Positions 1 to 13,460 of a DNA stretch of 64,000 nt are shown piece after piece. The stretch comes from Lineus longissimus (Eukaryota; Nemertea; Pilidiophora; Heteronemertea; Lineidae), in assembly GCF_910592395.1 (NCBI RefSeq), contig NC_088323.1, positions 2,914,001 to 2,978,000 on the forward strand. Reading direction: 5' to 3'. The notes under the pieces were generated by a model. That model searched no databases. It was not told where the DNA came from and saw nothing but the letters and a program-made list of their open reading frames with translations. The translations under genes were made by a program, and so were the position numbers. Each line of letters begins with the position of its first letter. The first letter of the stretch is position 1.

Positions 1-1057
1 GAGTGGTCGTGTTACCGGTGTTCCACTGTATATGAATGTTGTTACTTTGACAAAAGAGCCAAGGTGTGAAAAGAAAAGGTCAATAGAGAATACCAATTGC
101 AGGAGGGAACCTAATCCACACTCATACTACTGGCGACGTTAAACATTCAGTTCTACTTTCTCCCGGAAGAGCGCAGCACTAGAGAAATGGTATCGAACTA
201 CAAAAGTGTTCTTTCTTGTTGAAAATAGATTGGTTGCTCGCTACCAAGAAACGTCACAGAAGAAATTCTGGAGGTCCCATCAAGAGGGTGGGGTGGGGGA
301 GGCGGCAGTCACCTAACCTCCAATCCTGGCTCCCATCTAGCTACTGCACTAGCTGGGTTGGCCGCCAATGTGTATTAGTATTGCTATATATTGTATACAG
401 TATACTATGGCAAAATACAAACAAATACAAATTGCAATACAAAAATACAGAGATAAAAAAATTGCAGCAGATAAATGATAAAGAAGAAGTGCATAAATTT
501 GCACTATCCTTGATGTGTCTCTTGTGAGCTTACTTCCCATATGTTTCATACTCTCTGGCGCAGTTGTTACAACTTGTGCGAAACATTTTCAGCCGTAAGA
601 GGGCGTTCGGGCAAAAAATCTGTTCTAAAATTTGCTGAGGTTTCTGGATTTATTCTTCAAAAAGACACTATTGTAGACACGTATGGAATAGCTATGACTT
701 TATTTGTGAATTAGGTGATGGTAAGGACATGTAAAAAACGTAATAGCATCTTTAACGTGCAGTTTTTGTCGTGGATTTAGTAAAGTGAGGATCGAAATTT
801 TATGTTTTAGTAAAATTTCGTCTGCTTTTCGTCATTTCATTCATTCAACCAGACCACATATTTCTACTTGAATGCGCTAAATTGTAACAATTTACAAGGT
901 TCGATGTCTGACTCTGATGTCTGAGTTTCCCACGTCAATGGCGTCATAAATATTGCTTCGTGATGTCCTAGTGAACAGTATCTCTTGCAGTTGCAGATTT
1001 GAACAATATCATGTTAGCAAAATTAGCATTGCCATTGTTTGCCTGACGGATGAAACC
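1..1057. other. Upstream spacer, no gene recognised
   Basis: I see no convincing coding region, RNA gene or repeat here. The open frames are short and have no recognisable motif. It presumably contains the promoter and 5' UTR of the glycosyltransferase-like gene that starts at 1058, but I can point to no specific promoter element. Confidence 0.4.
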
Positions 1058-3733
1058 ATGCGATGGCGGTATGGAGAACTGTTGAAATTCCTTGTGGCAA
1101 TAGCTGCAGGAATTTTCATCAAGACCTTCTTCGACTTGGGAATGCAGAGGTTCGATTGCACCAAATGCCGAGAGCACTGTCGAAAGGAACTCGAAGAAAT
1201 CGACATTATTCGTCCAGACTTGCAACAGCAACTAAGGGAGCAATTTAAACCTCAGGTGCTGTATGATGTATTACATTATGACTATTTCACTGGAAAACAC
1301 ATGTTTAGTTTTGCTGCTGATAAACCCAAGGTGATGCTGCGTGGTCATGAAAAAAGCGATATCAAAGACGTGGTGGCACAAGCCATGACGTTGTTTAGTA
1401 TCACGAAACATTCAGAGGTACCACACAAATGGGAGCTAAAATCGGTCCAGAATGGTTTCAGGAGGTACGATCCTTTACGAGGTGAGGAATATGTTCTGGA
1501 CATAACGATGCAATCTCGGACAGAAAATCCAACTCAGATAGGGACATTCAGGATGGAGTTGGTAAAACCGTATGGGCCTGCACAGCTGGTCAGTTTATTT
1601 CCCATAAAACAACGGCCCGTCATTCACTTCCTTCTTCCCATGTCCTACACAGTCAATTCCAGCCAACTCGACCAATTCCTGCGTGACTTTGAAAATAGCT
1701 GTCTTAAAACCAAAGAGTCGGTGACTATGTTTGTTTTGCTGTATATTGCACCGAATGTGCATGCAGAACGACGGGCCACAGAAATTAAAACAAGGCTCAT
1801 GTCCACAAGAATGAAGTATCTTGGGTCACGTATCCGGGTTATTCAGACAAAGAAAGAGCCTTCCAGGGCTTATTTATTAGACTTGGGTATGAAACAGCTT
1901 GGCAACGATGTCCTAACGTCTTTCATAAACTTGGATGTGTCATTTTCGCAAGGATTTCTAGATCGTTGTCGATATAATCCAATAGTTGGAAAGCGTGTGT
2001 TCTATCCTGTTGGATTTATGAGATATAATCCAGAGATTGTCGGCAAGTATTCACCTGAGGAGAAAGATTGGAATGATATCAACAACAAATTAGGTGAGCA
2101 TTTTATTTTCAAAAAGTACAGTTCGGGGGTCACGATGGTATGTAACTGGGTAACGTAATGTCCTGAATGTGTGCATTTTTATGTAGGGAAATAGACTAGT
2201 GTGACTTAAGTTACATGAAATTCAACGAAGTAGTGAACAGAACACGTACAAGGCAGCATTAATAAACGACAAAATGTACGTCTGTTTTAGCAAACAAAGA
2301 TTTTACACAGTTCGTGATTTTTTTATTGTGTTAATGTATCATGATATCAACAAATTACAAAATGTTGAAATTCATCTTTAAAATAGTATAACAGAATATC
2401 GGTGACTACATCATCAGGACAGCATTTGGCTGTGGCGGTTCCGAAACGTCAAGCTTCAGTGATGTTAATAAAAGTTCTGTCACTGACTATCAAAGTAATA
2501 TTCAGTTCCGGAACTACATATATTATACATACACTGTTGAAAAGGAACTCATGGAAGTGCCTGTGGAAGTGCAGCTGTTGTCGGAGTCGGGTTCATACCG
2601 TCAGGTAACAGATGGACGCACAGTTCAAAAATGATGATCTTGCGAAACTAAAGGGGTTTACAGTACCTGCCGATTACAACCTGTCAGAGCCACAGCTGGC
2701 GATTTATCTCTGAACCATTTGCTTATGCTTAAACTTCTGTTGGCACTCATGTATTCAACACCTTGAGCATGAGCCTACCTTGTAAGCTCGGATAGACATA
2801 CCATTGCAGACTACTGAATTAAGTGAAATGAACTGGGAAGTTTCGTCTGGTGGCCTGATAGTGAAGAACATGAAGTATAATGCAATAACACAATGACCGT
2901 TGGTTCCTTATTATTATTATTCTGAGTTCAAACAACTGTACGCCACCGAATTCCAGTATCGTGCCTCTTCTTTGTACCTAAGTTTTAATATAAGTTTTCA
3001 TATCGTTTATGTCATTTTGGTGGATTCTTTTTTCCAACCAAAAGATTTTGTGATTTAGGTTATGATATGGATTTGTTACCACGCTGTTGTTATGATTCCC
3101 TCCCCACCCAAAAAAACCCGCCAAACATACAAAGTCAACAGTACCCAAAACCATCGTAAAATTAAAAGGGTCACTAAAGTGTTGAATTTGGCGCAGTGGC
3201 GTTTTGAACAACTCATTCCTGCAATTTGCAGCGAGTGTGTTCTGGCTTTAGCAAAACAACGTAGAGCCTAGAGGTTTATGATAATCCTGCTTTGGTTTCT
3301 TCATTTCTTATAGGTTACTGGGCGCAGGACAAGTATGACGTCATATGCATGTACACTCAGGACTATAGGAATGTGCAAGGGTTTGACCTGTCAATCAAGA
3401 AATGGGGGGAGGAGTCAGTGGAACTCAATAAAAAGCACATTAAACGTGGATATCAGGTAAAACTAAGTACAGTACATGTATATCTGTCATTAGATTTTGA
3501 CATCATCACAAACCGAAGAAGAAATCTAAGTTGAAATAATGATATTTATTTTGTTATCATTTCAGATATTCCGAGCCATCGACCCTGGGCTGTCGAGGAT
3601 GTTTTATAACATGCAATGTGATACTAGTCTCCAACCTGCTGAATATGATAGCTGCATCGCTGAACTAGCACAACGCCTCGGCTCTAGGGCGCAGCTCGCC
3701 AAGAAGATTCTGCTGAAAAATAATAAATCATGA
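1058..3733 (+). CDS. Chondroitin N-acetylgalactosaminyltransferase-like protein, degenerate catalytic motifs
   Basis: Type II Golgi membrane glycosyltransferase of the chondroitin synthase/CSGALNACT family, which adds GalNAc to chondroitin chains. Exons are about 1058-2141, 3314-3456 and 3566-3733, giving about 464 aa. The start is the first ATG of the open frame (ACCATGC). Residues 8-26 form a signal anchor. Stem and GT-A-like domain follow: FRRYDPLRGEEYVLDI is the chondroitin synthase signature. The C-terminal part (KRVFYPVGFMRYNP, then NVQGFDLSIKKWGEE, then GLSRMF) aligns with the CSGALNACT catalytic end. The second intron is clean (CAG|GTAAAA, TTTCAG, phase 0). The exon 1 end is uncertain: 2141 (GTAACT) is phase-consistent but inserts about five residues, whereas the stronger donor at 2138 (GTATGT) is out of phase. 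Oddity: the DxD motif reads D293-V-S, WGGED reads WGEES (392-396), and HxWH reads RMFY (420-423). It is probably a catalytically inactive paralogue. Family call is firm; activity is inferred. Confidence 0.8.
2395..2604 (+). other. Possible extra exon inside the glycosyltransferase-like gene
   Basis: A 210-base segment, phase 0 to phase 0, open in one frame and protein-like (YIIRTAFGCGGSETSSF near its start, SESGSYRQ at its end). It lies between an AG (weak pyrimidine tract) and a CAG|GTAACA donor inside intron 1. I recognise no domain in it and it does not resolve the phase problem at the first junction. It could be an alternative exon, a relic or chance. Confidence 0.2.
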
Positions 3734-6700
3734 GTTTCTAATTTTCGGGTGAGTATGATCTGTAACTTTCTCTTCTTTTTTACATTCCCGAGCCCGATCA
3801 GGATACCAGCACCTAAAATTATCGGAAGGTCCAGATGAAGCCAGAAGTAATGACCAGTATAGTACATATTTATTACTTGTACCTCTTGTACTCTTTCAGA
3901 TTCATACCGTCCGCATGCACTTTTCCAATTTCTCAGGGAATTGGTGACAACTACAGAGAACTTGCCTATCAAATCTGCTTTACAGGCCCCAGAAGAACGG
4001 GTGAATTATTCCTGGAAGTCAACCGTGTCAGCTAATTAAGGAGAGACATTTGTCTTTGTCAGTGAACCTCTATTCCGAGAAATCCAATGTCTCTCATCAT
4101 GATTGTAATGAATGCATGCATGATTTTATATGACCCACGGACAGTCTTCAATAACATCCATCTGTTCCGAAAATCCTAGCCTCAGAATATATGAATTTGA
4201 AGTGTCCTCTAAAAACACCAATGAAATATTCATGAATTCCGGAGCATATTGGCGAGTTTCCCACATTAAACTCCAGTTTCACAAAATCTATGGCCGGTTC
4301 TAAATAATCGATTCAAGCTATATATTGTGCCCACGGTCGTTGGCAACATGCTTAATTTGGTTAGACGATGGGCTAGTGTCACCAAGTTGTCGCATGGTCA
4401 TGACATGTTCCGGATTAGCCATAGTATAGCCTACTAGCCTACTCTAAATGGCATGCCATGTGGAGGATAGCATGAAGTATCTATTTTTAAACTCTTGGCG
4501 CTGATGCACAAGCGCTGCACTGGGAATTTCCCGATCAATTCTTCAAGAGTCCATTAGCGAACTCTGATTGTTAATGGGGGTGTTTGGTAATTTGCATGTG
4601 ATTAAATGTACGCCGGAGCAGTCTATTTTTGGCCCGTGCTCCGCAGCAGACTGCTTGCATTAAATGATGTCATGACGACCGTACAAATTTGTGTCGCCAA
4701 CCCGTTGTCTATACAAATTGAACATGCTCGCATGTTAGAAACCGATTGGTAATGCTTTTTGTTAATCATCATCCCTTCAAACCCCATCACCTCCCCTTCC
4801 AACCCCATCACCATCCCGACCCTTCCGCCCAGATGAAATCATTTCATTTCGTGGCATCGATATATTGTGAGATGTTGAGCTTGTCCCGAATATGTCTAGA
4901 GTTTTGCGAACTCTCCAAAATGTATTGCTATGCTTGTTGCCCAACGCAAGATACACTGCCAGCTACAATTGAGGATGACGTTTTCATGGAGTGTCGAGTA
5001 CCAAGAACCTCCGGCTCTAGAAACTCCTAAGATACAAACATGGCTAATGGCACTTGAGAAAGAATATTGACATTAGTTGCAGTCGGGTACTATCGAAAGC
5101 GAAGTTCGCCAATGCAAATAAAACTATATGTAGGCGCATGGAGTACATGTCCAATCATGTGTGTTATCTAGTCATAATTTTCTGAAGAACCTTGCAACGA
5201 ATGTCTTTGCACATGTTCACTCAACTAAATGCGATCGTAACTAAGAATACAGTAGAATATTTGTTTGACTTTTGACCTCAGTAGGTCCTATAGAGGTCTA
5301 ATAGTTTCATAAATCATACCTCCACTGAAGAAAAAATTACTCCCTCACCCGTCATCCAGGTTTGGTGTTGCCTAATACGCAAAACTTAAAATGAAAGCAC
5401 AGCTAAATGTAATGTGCGTTTTTTTGGAAGTGCCAGAAGTTTATTGGGCAATCACCTTTAGATGATGGGGAAATGGTAGAGTAAATAACACAGCTTCTGA
5501 TTTTAAAAAGAGTTCCGTTAGCCACACGACAGCAACCACACTACAGCCGAGCACTTTATGACATCTAAATCAGAATGGTTGAGTGAAAGTCTTAACATAT
5601 GCATTGATTTATCTGAGAGCTATCCAGATGGTCTAAGGCTACTACTGCAAAAGTTCCTTTCCGACAACAGTTCTGAACCTTTGCTGAAGGATTCCTTATC
5701 AAATAGCCATAGAATTCAAATCGTCTGATGGCCTCAAAAGCCTCTCTCATTCACTCGTCATTTATCCGTTTATTGGATTGTAAACTGATCCCCATCTGCA
5801 TCCACATGGACCCAATGGTGCTTGAGTGTCTGTGATTGCTGAGCAATCAATGCACTCTGCTTTGTGCCTGGGAGCGATTTGCTGTATTGGACCAGTCATG
5901 GCGCCTGTAAGCATGGTAAGGTAGTGTACCGGATTGGTTCATATCATACATGATATTGGGTAGTTGTGGCCAAAAGAATTCAGGCCGAACAATATAGAGT
6001 GGTTTCACCTGACGTCATTACCTGCCATGTTGGAGGGGCAGGACTGACAAAAGAAAGCCAGCCGAAATGACCATGAAAGCATTTGATTCAGTTAAGTCAG
6101 GCACGACAAATCATTGTTCTGTCCTCCAACATGGCTGACCGTGAAAACACTCTGTACTGACAATGATAATATGAGTGCCATTCCATTTCTCCTTAAAATC
6201 TGCTTCATACCGATTTTGAGATTATCCCCAAAGTTCTGTATTGTGTACTTTTCTTATCTCTTGATTAAAATGCTTCCCACGAATAACCACCTGTGTGATT
6301 TCTTCCATCGACTGCTCACAATCATCAGTCATGATTCATGACCTGAGAGCCAAGTCATTTTCATCCCTGATTGATTTCCGGCTGGCCTGTAACCAACTGC
6401 CGTGATTGTAGCCAGCACGATTGGTCACGTTGGGAATTGGACACAATGACAACAAGACCATTGATCCAGTTGTCGATAGCCGACGCATATCTCAACATTA
6501 TATAGATAAATCTATTGAGCAAATATAAACAGTGAAGCTAGTCACATAATTTTTTCCGCCATGTTAACAGTAGGAGTGAAAGATCGAAGATCGTTCTGGT
6601 TTCCCATCAGATGAAGTGTTGGCGTTCAATAACTTGCGTAAATATTCCATTCATATGCATAAAGATTGAAACTATCTGTAGCCATGGGCTGTCAGGTGTG

Positions 6701-9700
6701 ATATATGCATATTCGAACCCTCTAGCTGATGAATCTTATGTACTCATGCAATCAGTGTGCAATCTGCTGACAGTGCCTGCTGATCGCGGTGTGTGATATA
6801 CATTGCTGAATGAATTGAAAGATAATTGATACATTTCAAGTGTTTGATTGCCTGTCATGTTATCAGTTATTTCCGATCCCACATGAACGCCTGTGCATCT
6901 CACAGATGGCAATAGCCGCCCTTGGTTCTCCACAGAAATCACGCACATTGCTTTTTCCATCATATACCCACGACTTGTCAACGATACTGCCCTACGAGCC
7001 TCACCCACCATTGCCTTAAAACTCCAATTCCCTGAGGCAAAACCTGCAAGCCATGATCATTGACATTTATTACATGATCAAAGGCCCCGAGAGCAGTAAT
7101 CTTCAACATCCTGTAAATCTATTCATTTCTCCGTGCCGACGAAATTGACTTTTCAAACCGTCGCGGCTTTCCTGCAGAAGCTGCTTCGTTTTTCTAGTCC
7201 GACAAAATGAATGGTTTTCTCGGCGGAGTAGTTATGTTTTCATGGATTTGACCAGCTTTGGAAGGAATATACGAGTTTCTAGTACACTTGTTCAAACAAA
7301 TGAGGCATCTGGGGTGATGAAATTCTTGGTTGAGTTGTAATTCGGGCTGATGTGACTGACAAATATTCATGACTTGTTTGTCGGAAAGGCTGTCATCATG
7401 CCAACCCATGGCCAGCCCTGGTAATGCAGAAAGCTAACTGCACAATGTGGCATGCACTCACTCCATCATCAAACTCATGAATACAAAAAGCTGCAATGTA
7501 ATAAATAGCACTGATGACATGACCAATTCCATTAGAACACGAGAACGCAGGTCTTGAGCTTTGAAATAACATCACCAATGGAAGTGGAATGTGTATTGAC
7601 TTGGAATATATGTACCACTACAGTTATACAACATTGCTTCATTAGATTTCAAGTTTCTTGCAAGCAGTTGATGAACGTTCTGTTTTGGGAGAGGTATGAA
7701 TTGCTTCTCAGTGGGATGTGTTGTGAAGTTATTTAAGGCATACAGGCTTATTATATAAGTGTCAGCCATTTGTTGACTTGTATCTGTTGGGCGCCTAGAG
7801 GCTGTTGGTTCTGGTGTATCAATATTAGTGATGATGATGGGATCGTCCTTCTTGAACAAATAGTGGAAGGAATTGATGTGGTATAAGAAATAACAACACG
7901 TAAAGGGTAGCTCCAAGTAAACTGCCTTCTTGATTTGATAAAGCATTTTTTTGTCTCGTGGTGATAATTGACACCTTTCAGTTCAAGCATGAGATGGTAA
8001 GCTTCGTAATCTACTCTTATTGGTCTTGCTATGAAGATATTTTCATGTGTCGGCTACCGCCTTGATATACTGTCAGATTTCCAGCCGACAAGAAGGGTTA
8101 GGGAGACTGTTGTGGGTGACAACGTTTCCAAATAAATCGTGCTGTACTGATATGTCCGTATTGACTTATTGTTGTTCCACCAAGTATGGATAATAAACTG
8201 CTTATTGCAGCTCAGCTCTCATCTCAAAGGGAATATGTCCTAAGTATTGATTTGGAGATGAAATGAAGGCCATGTCACAAGATAATCTACGCTGATGGCT
8301 GCATGATGCACACTCACACACACATGCACAGTCATGTTATGATTGGGTTATAAAACCTTTCAGACAGGCGCCTGTTTTATATGCAAGAGATACATTAGTA
8401 AAAGGAAAGTGTATTGTGCCAATACAAGATGTCTTGAAATGACACATGAAAGCTTCATTTGTGTTGGAAAGAGGTGACCATGGAAATGGTGGGAAGATTA
8501 GTTAAAGGTTTCTTAAAAGACGTTTGGAGATTATGACTTGCATGTACATAGTTGTTTTAAAATACTATGTGAAAGCGATCCCCATCGTACAATCTGTAGT
8601 TCATATTGATTATGGCTAAGCATGATGTAATCTCATGCCTTGGTTGTGTGCGAAGATTTGCTAGAAAAAGCGCTCCTACCATCTGCAGCTTTTCTTGGCG
8701 TAAAGTAAGCGTAAGAAGATTATGTCGCTGCTCTGAAGTATTGGCATTTTTTGTCCTGTGTTTTTATTCGTTCACCGTAAAGTGTGTGGTTAGTATAGAT
8801 TTTTCCACTGATGATCTCATAGTGCATGTACCAGCTCACACAATACCTGTAACGCTCAATATGATATTCTGATCATGATTGGAGATCTCCCTTGGCACAG
8901 GTGCAGAGTATCAGCCAATTCATTTGAAGCTTGTGTATTTCTGCCTGGTTGTATTGTTGCATTGCCATAGCGCATCTGCTCCATTTCTCTAAAGGTCACG
9001 CAAACGGCTATTGACAGTGTGAAGAGAATCAGGCACTGGCTGAAAGTTATTGGTGGAATAGGGTACCAGTGTCTCTTGATGCGTGACGCTGGTTTTCCCT
9101 GAGGTACACACCAAAATTCACTCGGAAAAATTAATGACACGCCTCCGTCACAACAATGCCAAGCCAAATGCCTGGAGACTTTCTGCAAACTAGTTTCATG
9201 ACAATTTTTGGCCAACATAATATATTAATGAACTGTTAGGGGAATTCTAGGTTAATCAAGATGAGATAGTTTTTGACTGAGAGCTGGTGCTTACAAAAAA
9301 TCGGCAGCCATTCAGGCGCTATTTCCTCCCTGTCCCATTATCGCACACTTTGCAAAATGGCGGAAAATCATTTCGAGGTGGAGATTATTTGATGATATAT
9401 GATAGGTTCACAAATACTCCGTGTTAGACTTTGGTCTATTCGCACATATTTATCAGATTTCGCCATTTCCAAGCAAATTTTGCAAATTGTCACTAAAAGC
9501 AAAGCACATGTAGCTTGTATGGTAATACACGGCCGTCCTAAGTTATAGGCCCCATTGTCCATCTCTCCCAACCTCGTTGTTCGGTACTCTAACCAAGCCA
9601 CACACTCAACGGAAGGAATGTTTATTCAACTAACTAGATTTATGAACGCTCTCTACAGATTTATCGGTTCCCTTTGCTCTTTCGATCGACTGAACGGCTG

Positions 9701-12399
9701 CTGATGTCTCCAGTAACCTGTTTACCATGATTGGAGAGGTTAGCTAAGCTGGTTCTTCCCGAGACCATGTTTGTATACAATTTTCTAGAGTATCGCAAAA
9801 TGGGCCGCTAGACTTATCTAAAATACACAGCGGCACTGGGCCATTATTTTCGCCTAATTTTACTCCTTCCACTCTGCAGCTCGGCGTGTCACTGTTTCTA
9901 CTGGGCATCTACTACAGTATGGCATTCTACATCTTCAACGATATCTTGCAACGATGTCTTGCTGAAACCCTTCTTAATCATTGAAGGTAGAAATATACAT
10001 AATGAGGCGAATAGGCAGTGAGTTATGCTAATCATCACAGCTATCCATCCAGCCATGTTTATGACAGGCCATCAAAACGATTTGATAGATGATCTAGTTC
10101 TGTTCGAAAATATATGGGATTGGTATTATCCCCTCGATGCAATCATTCGCGTGATGGAAAACCAACAACACTGCATGATTGCAGTGGTTCTTTCTTTGTT
10201 CTTTTGCCTCTGCTATAATAATCTCGTCGTCATTCACAGCAGTCAGGTCTTGTTTATGTTATGTATCGTAGTAACCAACTATGAAAGACTGCCCTTTAAA
10301 AGTATTGTTCCAACCATGAAATGCTTTAGAAAGTAACAATTATAGTTTTCAGAACTGGCATCTCACAAGCTGAACGTCTTCTTTCTTTGGTAGCTTCGTT
10401 GCAAATCCCCAGCTAATTAGCAAACTGAATTAAGTGCTGAGTCTTTCACCTCCCCTAACTTTGGAACATCTGATTGCATTGACTAATGTAATTGGCAAGT
10501 TTTTATTGGCCGTCAAATGGTATGGAAATGACGCAATTGAGATCAGCGCCGAATTAATGCATTTTGCTCCAAGCCTCGAAGAGGATTGATTGCATGCAAT
10601 AATGAAATGCAATAAATCGAGGGCTGGTTTGAGTAAAAATGCCAATTACCAAGCCTTGTGTCTGTTTATTTCTTTTCCACAAATATAATCGATCTTTTTC
10701 CAATTGTAAAATGATATTGATCCATGAATAATGTCCTCTTTTCTTCGAAATAAGTGCCAGTGGCAAACCAGAGCTTCAGTCTTGGTGAAGTAAAAAGGAA
10801 GATATTCAATTTACATGGCATCATATTTTCCTCAAGGAATCATGGACACGTGACGTGTGTTGTCAGGTGCAGAATATAGCTATCGCCAAAAAAGCTTTAG
10901 CAAATGTTTTGACAACACAACTGCAGGAAGACTTTGATCAGCATTTTCCTGTCCACTATTTCATATATATCAACAAGTATGTATAAAGAGCAGATTTATA
11001 CACACTTGATGTCAGACAACTCAACAACAAGGAAGGCCATAGACGTAACAAATTTATCGACATACCTCGCTCTTTCTTACTACTTGTGTGACCCAAGGAG
11101 CTATATACCAATTTATCGTGTTAAGTGCAATTGTGGTCGAAGCGCTTCGTGCATTATCTCTAATTGAACTAATGAATCTGGTGAAGTTTCGCTTTGATCG
11201 TGTTCCATAGATTTGCTTGCAGCCATTTACGCTTGACATTTCAAATCGATGGGACATGGAGCTTGTCAGGAATTCAGGAAGAGATTTAGATATGATTTTC
11301 CCATATCGTTACAAGAAGGTTACCCGCCCATTCTACAGTTACAAGGACAAAATTGTTGGCAATAAATTTGCTCATCTTCCTTATCGTTTTAATTTTTTCT
11401 ATTTCTAGGTAGTGATGACTGTCCTCAACTAAATCAAGAAGCTGTATGGTAATTATTCGAAAATGTTATATTCATTGTCAAAGAGATTCTCTATTTATTC
11501 TGTCTCCATTTGGGCCTGACGCTGGTGATTTTCTGTATAAACTATTTCGTTATTCTAAACTCAAATGGCATTAATTGATTGCAAAGTATTCCATTTTCGC
11601 CAATTGATGATATGAGATATGATCAGAACCCAGTCTTATCTTGATCACTTGTCAGTGTTGATTGAGCGTCGATGATATAATCTCGGGCAATTGACGACAA
11701 TTGGCCATTTTACTCATAGAATGCCGTTGGCAATGGAGCCCACTGGACTAATTTTACTCATCTGTGGAGCTGGTCAAGGTCTTAGGAGGAGGATGAACAA
11801 GACGAGAAGAGCATGCATATTTGTCGAAGCTAAGAGTTCTTGCATAATTCATAATCGTAGATTGTTGCAAAGAAAGAGAATATAATTCCAATATACAATT
11901 CTAAATATTTTATTACATGAGTTGCCATCTAAATACATCATATAAACTATAGTATATAGCAGCCGACCCCCAGGTATTTTCTCAACCCAAAGAGATTTCA
12001 GATTTATTGTGACAATAATATGCGCCGATCGAGTGAACGTACCATGCCTCTCGTGACTTCCCGCTCTGGGTCCGATATAACTGATCCTACCCCAGACTAC
12101 TGCGCCTCCAGGCAAACGTCATTAATATTTACTTTCACGATATCCAGGGGGACTGAGAATTGCAAAATCAATGATACAAAAGCTGTCATATACTTCTATT
12201 GTTTATATGCATACCCGTCCGGTACAATTTGATTTTTCAGTCGGGGCCCCCTGCTGTTGGTGTAACATGATGTTATCTAGTTGGAAGACTCCTACAGCAC
12301 AGTTTTTCCAATATCATTGAAAGGCTCTCTCCTTTCCCTAACACGCAAACTCGGCTTAGGGTGCCTGATTCTCGACAAGATGGAGAATTGAAGAGGCAA
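3734..12399. other. Long gene-poor spacer
   Basis: No gene is supported. Two details stand out near the left end. A strong splice donor (CGG|GTGAGT) begins at 3749, only 15 bases after the stop of the glycosyltransferase-like gene. A good acceptor (CTCTTTCAG) ends at 3899, so a 151-base 3'-UTR intron is plausible. At 4772-4813 a short direct duplication of 'cctt(c)aaccccatcacc' is seen. A CA-rich run lies near 8310-8329. The other open frames are short and motif-free. Confidence 0.4.
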
Positions 12400-13460
12400 A
12401 CATCCATCTAATATCGAATGAAGGTCGCCATCCTCCTTTATCGAACATGGTGCTATTGGATGGCCCAAGGCATCAAGAGTGTAGCTTCTTGTCTTCGAAC
12501 CATGGCACGACGGTCCTTTAATCAATATGACCAGGGGCACGCTCGGAGGATCCCATAACTATCAGCACTGGATGATATTCACCATCAGGTTTTAATCATA
12601 GTCGAGCTTTATGAGTTGGGTTGATTTCCCCAAGTGCATATTAGACTCAAACCATAAAGGGACTTTCCACAACCACTTTGCAACATTGTCTTGTATCCTA
12701 GTGGTGATACGCGGCAATTCAATTCTACTCCGGGTATATGAGATTCCCAAAGGGCCAGAGAAGCCAACATTGGTGTAACATCATGTGGAGCAAGCCATCC
12801 TGCTATATCGAATATACATGCAGTTCTTTTGAGTGGCCTGTGGTTTTGAAAGTGAAGCTTCTTGTCTCCGACCAATGGCAGGACTCTTTCCCGGGCTGGC
12901 TAACGATAAGATTCAAACCATCAGCAGAAGGCATCTCGAAACCACTTGGCAGCAGTCTCTTGCATCCCAGGGATGATTACACTGCCAACCACCAAATAAT
13001 GAATTTGGCCATTTCCACTCGGGATATATGAGATCGCCACGAGCCAAGGATGCAAACAACCGCGTAATATCCAGCCGAACAAGGAGTCCTGCTTTACATC
13101 AAACATGGTTCTATTGGATGGCTCAAGGCATTGAGTAAAGCATCTTGTCTCGGAATCATGGCAGGACCCTTTCATTGATATGGTCGTGGGCATGCTCGGA
13201 TGTTTCCATATAGGCTATATTACGAGAAGGTTTTACCATCGGGTTTCAGTTAAGGCCCGGCTTCGGGAAATGAGCTGACGTACTCGAGTACATTACTCTA
13301 CTAGTATTAGATGCAAACTATCAATAGAAGACATCCCAAAACCACATGGCAGTAGTATCTTGTATCCTAGCGGTGATAAATTGCCAACCATAAAAGTATG
13401 GCCACGGTCAATTCTTCCGGATATATGAGAGTGTCAATAGCCAGGAACGCGAGCAACTAT
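12400..13460. repeat. Block of diverged direct repeats, spacing about 270-400 bases
   Basis: Two marker strings recur in the same order. One is 'cttgtatcctagtggtgata', at 12690, with variants at 12959 and 13359. The other is 'cttcttgtctccgaccaatggcaggac', at 12857, with variants at 12484 and 13141. Shared words such as 'gggatatatgag' and 'gcctcaaggcat' lie between them. Units have diverged by substitution and indel. No coding capacity is seen. It is probably an old tandem or satellite-like family, or several copies of one mobile element. Confidence 0.6.

Noticed and set aside
3900-4035. Protein-like frame after the acceptor at 3899 (SYRPHALFQFLRELV at its start)
   Set aside because: Its phase does not match the upstream exon, which has already ended in a stop, so there is no way to translate it in the gene as built. 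A UTR exon is more likely.
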